From the NCBI RefSeq assembly GCF_001042985.1, contig NZ_JYKY01000009.1, positions 62,001-126,000 of the forward strand: a stretch of DNA of 64,000 bases. The letters are read 5' to 3'. Shown piece after piece: positions 60,549-64,000 of the stretch. Source of the stretch: Pseudomonas lundensis (GTDB taxonomy: Bacteria; Pseudomonadota; Gammaproteobacteria; Pseudomonadales; Pseudomonadaceae). How positions within the stretch are numbered: the stretch's first letter is position 1; each line of letters begins with the position of its first letter. Under the pieces are notes generated by a model that ran no database searches, had not been told where the DNA came from, and saw nothing but the letters and a program-made list of their open reading frames with translations. The position numbers were made by a program, and so were the translations under genes.

Positions 60549-61304
60549 TCAGGGGGCGGCTTTATGGATAAAACCGGATAACGCCGCCACTGCCTCAGGC
60601 GATTTCAAGCGCTGAATAAACAGCCAGCTTTCTTCTTCAATCACCCGTTGCAACTGCTCACGCCCCGGCGCCCTCATCAACCGCTTGCTGTCCTGCACCG
60701 CGGCCGGGGCCAGCGCAGCCAGTCGATGCGCAGCCGCATGGGCTTGGCGCAGCACCGCCTCACCGTCCTCCAGCGCGGCATTGGCCAGCCCCCAGTTCGC
60801 CGCCTGCTCCCCGCTAAACCCCTCACCCAGCAGCAACAACCCGGCCGCCCTTGCCTGCCCCAGCCGTTGCGGCAACAGCAGGCTCGACCCGAATTCCGGG
60901 CTCAGGCCCAAGTTGACAAACGGCATGCGCAGCCGTGCATCGCCCGCCACATACACCAGGTCGCAATGCAGCAAGAGCGTGGTGCCAATGCCCACCGCAG
61001 CGCCAGCCACCGCAGCCACTACCGGTTTACGGCAGGCCAGCAAGCTGCGCATAAAGCAAAACACCGGGCTGTCCATGTCCGTCGGCGGGACTTCAAGAAA
61101 GTCCACGATGTCATTGCCGCTGGTGAAACAGTGCGCACTGCCGCACAACACGATGGCATGCACCGACGCGTCAGCATCGGCCTGCTGCAGCGCAGTGGCC
61201 AGGCGGCTGTACATGTCGCGGGTCAGGGCGTTTTTCTTTTCGGGGCGATTCAGGCGCAGGGTCAACACCGCGCCGTCACGTTCACTAACGATGGTTTGAG
61301 TCAT
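60549..61304 (-). CDS. Enoyl-CoA hydratase/isomerase family protein
   Basis: This crotonase-fold protein has 251 residues from ATG 61304 (MTQTIVSERDGAVLTLRLNRPEKKNALT). The oxyanion-hole region is CGSAHCFTSGNDIVDFLE and AAVAGAAVGIGTTLLLHCDLVY. The C-terminal trimerisation helices are present. The usual catalytic Glu pair is not obvious in these segments, so it may be an isomerase rather than a hydratase. It follows the reductase gene on the same strand. Confidence 0.88.
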   Translation of the reverse strand: MTQTIVSERDGAVLTLRLNRPEKKNALTRDMYSRLATALQQADADASVHAIVLCGSAHCFTSGNDIVDFLEVPPTDMDSPVFCFMRSLLACRKPVVAAVAGAAVGIGTTLLLHCDLVYVAGDARLRMPFVNLGLSPEFGSSLLLPQRLGQARAAGLLLLGEGFSGEQAANWGLANAALEDGEAVLRQAHAAAHRLAALAPAAVQDSKRLMRAPGREQLQRVIEEESWLFIQRLKSPEAVAALSGFIHKAAP

Positions 61305-61334
61305 GGGCACGCTCAAAAAGGGGAAAGACAGCAC

Positions 61335-62273
61335 TCAACCCCGACTTAAAAAGGCATCCGCCAGCAGTTGGTTGCGCGACAACCCGGCCAGGAACAAACG
61401 CTTGGCGAACGCCTCCACCGTGTCAGGATGCCCACACACTAGGGCACGTGTCTGGCGCGAAACAAGGCGCATCCGGACTAGAAAATCCGCCAATTCATCC
61501 TGCCGTACGTATTCGACCTGCAACTGAGGGTGGGCCTGGGCCAACGCTTGCAGTTCGGCCTTGAGGTAATGCGAGGCCTCATCACGGGCCACATGCACCA
61601 CACGAATCGGGCCGTGGTGCGCTTGGCGCAAGGCTTCACGCAATACGCCATACAACGGGCCCAGCCCACTACCCGCCGCCAGCAACCACAACGCCAGCTC
61701 CTGCCAGTCCGGGTCGTAATGCAGCGCCCCACCGCGCAACTCGCCCAACCGCACCGCATCCCCCACCGTGAGCTGACGCGCTGCGCGGACAAAGGCACCG
61801 GGCCGGGCGCACTCGAGATGAAACTCCAGAAACGGGTCTTCTCCCGGCAAACTGGCCAACGAATACGGCCGTGCCACCCCGTCGGCCGTCCACAACACCA
61901 GATGCTGCCCGGCGCGATAGCGCAGCGGGCGCTCCGGCACGAGCCGAAGCCGCAACAACGTCGGGCTTAACCAGTCCAGCGCTGCCACCCGGGCAGGCAG
62001 GCCGTCTCGCACCGGATCAAACGCCTCAACCTGCAAATCCCCGACCACCTGGCACTGACAAGCCAGGCGCCAGCCTTGCTCGCGCTGGGCACGGGTCAAG
62101 GCTTCGGGCTTCAAGTCCAGCGGCTCGCCCTGCACGCAACGCACCAGACACGCATGGCAACTGCCCGCACGGCAACTGTAGGGCACACCTACCCCGGCCT
62201 GATTCAGGCTGTCGAGCAAATTACTGCCGACGGTAACCGGCCAGCACTGATTGGCGACGTGTAACTCGGGCAC
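61335..62273 (-). CDS. 2Fe-2S ferredoxin-type oxidoreductase (flavodoxin/CDP-6-deoxy-like reductase)
   Basis: The GTG at 62273 with AGGAG 7 bp upstream gives 312 residues; the open frame above is not used. An N-terminal plant-type 2Fe-2S domain (YSCRAGSCHACLVRC, then RLACQCQ) is followed by an FAD-binding domain (RPYSLASLPGEDPFLEFHLE) and an NAD-binding domain (WLLAAGSGLGPLYGVLREAL). The three-part layout resembles CDP-6-deoxyglucose or phenol hydroxylase reductases. Its electron acceptor is unknown. Confidence 0.9.
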   Translation of the reverse strand: MPELHVANQCWPVTVGSNLLDSLNQAGVGVPYSCRAGSCHACLVRCVQGEPLDLKPEALTRAQREQGWRLACQCQVVGDLQVEAFDPVRDGLPARVAALDWLSPTLLRLRLVPERPLRYRAGQHLVLWTADGVARPYSLASLPGEDPFLEFHLECARPGAFVRAARQLTVGDAVRLGELRGGALHYDPDWQELALWLLAAGSGLGPLYGVLREALRQAHHGPIRVVHVARDEASHYLKAELQALAQAHPQLQVEYVRQDELADFLVRMRLVSRQTRALVCGHPDTVEAFAKRLFLAGLSRNQLLADAFLSRG

Positions 62274-62584
62274 TTCGGGGCTCCTGTGGGCAATTAGTCT
62301 TATAGACGCTAGCGGGTTGTGAGGGACCGACTGCCCCGCACGCCCGCAAACCCGTGCAATCAATAGCATGCGCAGGCTCCGGGCCCTTATCGCAGCCTTA
62401 GGCGGCGACTACAAGTTTTGCCTGCTCAGGTGTATCAATGAGAGGGCCGGGTTATACTGCCGCGCCTTTTTTGTGCCGGTCATGCGTGCCCGGTGCATCC
62501 CTGCAAAGATGTTTACGACAGACCGAACGACCCAGGTCGCAAACACCTTATTGAATGTTCCCGTCTTATAGAGGAGCGCGACCC
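62274..62584 (+). other. Region between the reductase gene and the fumarase gene
   Basis: About 310 bp with a likely fumarase promoter around TATACT (62453-62458); no convincing -35 was found. No gene was seen. In P. aeruginosa a diguanylate cyclase gene (sadC) lies here, as I recall; it is absent. Confidence 0.5.
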
Positions 62585-64000
62585 ATGACCGTGATCAAGC
62601 AAGACGACCTGATTCAGAGCGTTGCTGACGCCCTGCAATTCATTTCCTACTACCACCCCGTGGACTTCATCCAGGCCATGCACGAGGCCTACCTGCGCGA
62701 AGAATCGCCGGCAGCCCGTGACTCGATGGCACAAATCCTGATCAACTCGCGCATGTGTGCCACCGGCCACCGCCCGATCTGCCAGGACACCGGCATCGTC
62801 ACCGTGTTTGTACGTGTGGGCATGGACGTGCGCTGGGATGGCGCCACCATGGGCCTGGACGACATGATCAACGAAGGCGTGCGTCGCGCTTACAACCTGC
62901 CGGAAAACGTCCTGCGTGCTTCGATCCTGGCCGATCCGGCCGGTGCCCGCCGCAACACCAAGGACAACACCCCGGCGGTCATCCACTACTCCATCGTCCC
63001 GGGTAACACCGTGGAAGTGGACGTAGCGGCCAAGGGCGGCGGTTCCGAGAACAAGTCGAAAATGGCCATGCTCAACCCGTCCGACTCGATCGTAGACTGG
63101 GTGCTCAAAACCGTTCCGACCATGGGCGCTGGCTGGTGCCCACCGGGCATGCTGGGCATTGGGATCGGCGGCACGGCTGAAAAAGCAGCCGTCATGGCCA
63201 AAGAAGTGTTGATGGAATCCATCGACATTCACGAGCTGATCAAGCGCGGCCCGTCCAACCGTATCGAAGAGATGCGTCTGGAGCTGTTCGAAAAGGTCAA
63301 CCAACTCGGTATCGGCGCTCAGGGCCTGGGCGGCCTGACCACCGTGCTCGACGTAAAAATCATGGACTACCCGACCCACGCCGCCTCGCTGCCGGTGTGC
63401 ATGATCCCGAACTGCGCCGCCACCCGTCACGCCCACTTCGTACTGGACGGCTCCGGCCCGGCAGCACTCGAAGCGCCACCGCTGGACGCCTACCCGGAAA
63501 TCGTCTGGGAAGCCGGCCCGTCGGCTCGCCGTGTCAACCTCGACACCCTGACCCCGGAAGACGTGCAAAGCTGGAAGCCGGGCGAAACTGTCCTGCTGAA
63601 CGGCAAAATGCTCACCGGCCGTGACGCCGCGCACAAACGCATGGTTGAAATGCTGAACAAGGGCAAAACCTTGCCGGTCGACCTCAAGGGCCGCTTTATC
63701 TACTACGTGGGCCCGGTTGATCCGGTGCGTGACGAAGTGGTGGGCCCTGCCGGTCCGACAACTGCAACGCGGATGGACAAGTTCACGCGCCAGATCCTCG
63801 ATCAGACCGGCCTGCTGGGCATGATCGGCAAATCCGAACGTGGCCCGACCGCCATCGAAGCGATCAAGGAACACAAAGCGGTGTACCTGATGGCCGTCGG
63901 CGGCGCGGCTTACCTGGTGGCTCAAGCGATCAAGAAGTCGCGCGTGGTGGCGTTCGCCGAACTGGGCATGGAAGCGATCTACGAGTTCGACGTAAAAGAC
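62585..64000 (+). CDS. Class I (iron-sulfur) fumarate hydratase, 3' truncated
   Basis: This TCA-cycle enzyme hydrates fumarate to malate using an oxygen-sensitive [4Fe-4S] cluster. The ATG (MTVIKQDDLIQSVADALQF) has GAGGAG 8 bp upstream; 472 residues are present before the window ends. Expected cluster cysteines lie in INSRMCATGHRPICQDTG and PVCMIPNCAATRHAHF. Other family marks are KGGGSENKSKMAML and GTAEKAAVMAKE. It belongs to the FumA/FumB class, not FumC. The C-terminus lies beyond the edge. Confidence 0.95.
   Translation, partial: MTVIKQDDLIQSVADALQFISYYHPVDFIQAMHEAYLREESPAARDSMAQILINSRMCATGHRPICQDTGIVTVFVRVGMDVRWDGATMGLDDMINEGVRRAYNLPENVLRASILADPAGARRNTKDNTPAVIHYSIVPGNTVEVDVAAKGGGSENKSKMAMLNPSDSIVDWVLKTVPTMGAGWCPPGMLGIGIGGTAEKAAVMAKEVLMESIDIHELIKRGPSNRIEEMRLELFEKVNQLGIGAQGLGGLTTVLDVKIMDYPTHAASLPVCMIPNCAATRHAHFVLDGSGPAALEAPPLDAYPEIVWEAGPSARRVNLDTLTPEDVQSWKPGETVLLNGKMLTGRDAAHKRMVEMLNKGKTLPVDLKGRFIYYVGPVDPVRDEVVGPAGPTTATRMDKFTRQILDQTGLLGMIGKSERGPTAIEAIKEHKAVYLMAVGGAAYLVAQAIKKSRVVAFAELGMEAIYEFDVKD

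Overview
This 64-kb window is chromosomal DNA of a Pseudomonas, most like the fluorescens/putida/fragi side of the genus. The assignment rests on the near-canonical Pseudomonas protein sequences (OprL/Pal, MvaT, AcnB, AspRS, an OprD-family porin), on a perfect Anr/FNR box, and on local gene orders matching those I recall from Pseudomonas genomes (ybgC-tolQRAB-pal-cpoB; ruvC-ruvA-ruvB; slyX beside a cold-shock gene and aspS; pykA, enoyl-CoA hydratase, ferredoxin reductase, fumarase). Almost all of it is core genome. I see no insertion sequence, prophage, integron, CRISPR array or rRNA operon, and one tRNA.

Layout: (1) 1-5.3 kb: 3' end of folD, cysS and glnS, ppiB and lpxH. (2) 5.4-10.3 kb: a marR-oprM-emrA-emrB-type drug-efflux operon read leftward, with twin palindromic operators in front of the regulator. 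(3) 10.4-18.6 kb: miaE, an Anr-type universal stress gene, a DUF1289 gene, acnB with a structured leader, an AI-2E-type permease, a TusA-like protein and a BepA-like protease. (4) 18.6-23.7 kb: nadA, a DJ-1/PfpI gene, an unusual two-domain deaminase-like gene, tRNA-Lys, queC and queE. (5) 23.8-34.8 kb: the Tol-Pal envelope operon, the Holliday-junction genes ruvCAB with yebC, aspS and a small zinc-ribbon gene. (6) 35-40.5 kb: a ribbon-helix-helix gene, a 0.7-kb AT-rich non-coding stretch, a membrane-anchored cold-shock protein, slyX, a HIT-family gene, an OprD-type porin and an MscS channel. (7) 40.6-47.2 kb: yajQ, panE-like, a hybrid-free sensor kinase, a PduO-type adenosyltransferase, a Nudix-ThiE fusion and argJ. 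(8) 47.3-52.4 kb: secA, the helicase-loader gene dciA and a HerA-like ATPase. (9) 52.5-64 kb: a chemoreceptor, a 57-residue small gene, purU, mvaT, sbcB, a PilZ gene, a lipoprotein, pykA, an enoyl-CoA hydratase, a ferredoxin-type reductase and a 3'-truncated class I fumarase.

Functional themes are envelope integrity (Tol-Pal, LpxH, SecA, BepA-like, OprD), translation and tRNA modification (CysRS, GlnRS, AspRS, MiaE, QueC/QueE), replication and recombination (DciA, RuvABC, SbcB), one-carbon and central metabolism (FolD, PurU, AcnB, PykA, fumarase), and global control (MvaT, MarR-type, YebC).

I did not find an obviously new defence or mobile system. The best candidates for undescribed biology are: the 138-bp element bounded by perfect 17-bp inverted repeats in the acnB leader; the 422-residue protein with an intact N-terminal and an apparently dead C-terminal deaminase fold; a two-tier hairpin between yebC and ruvC; paired operators exactly 30 bp apart before the efflux regulator; and small genes of 57 and possibly 29 residues. 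All coordinates and motifs were read by eye; no database search or structure prediction was run.
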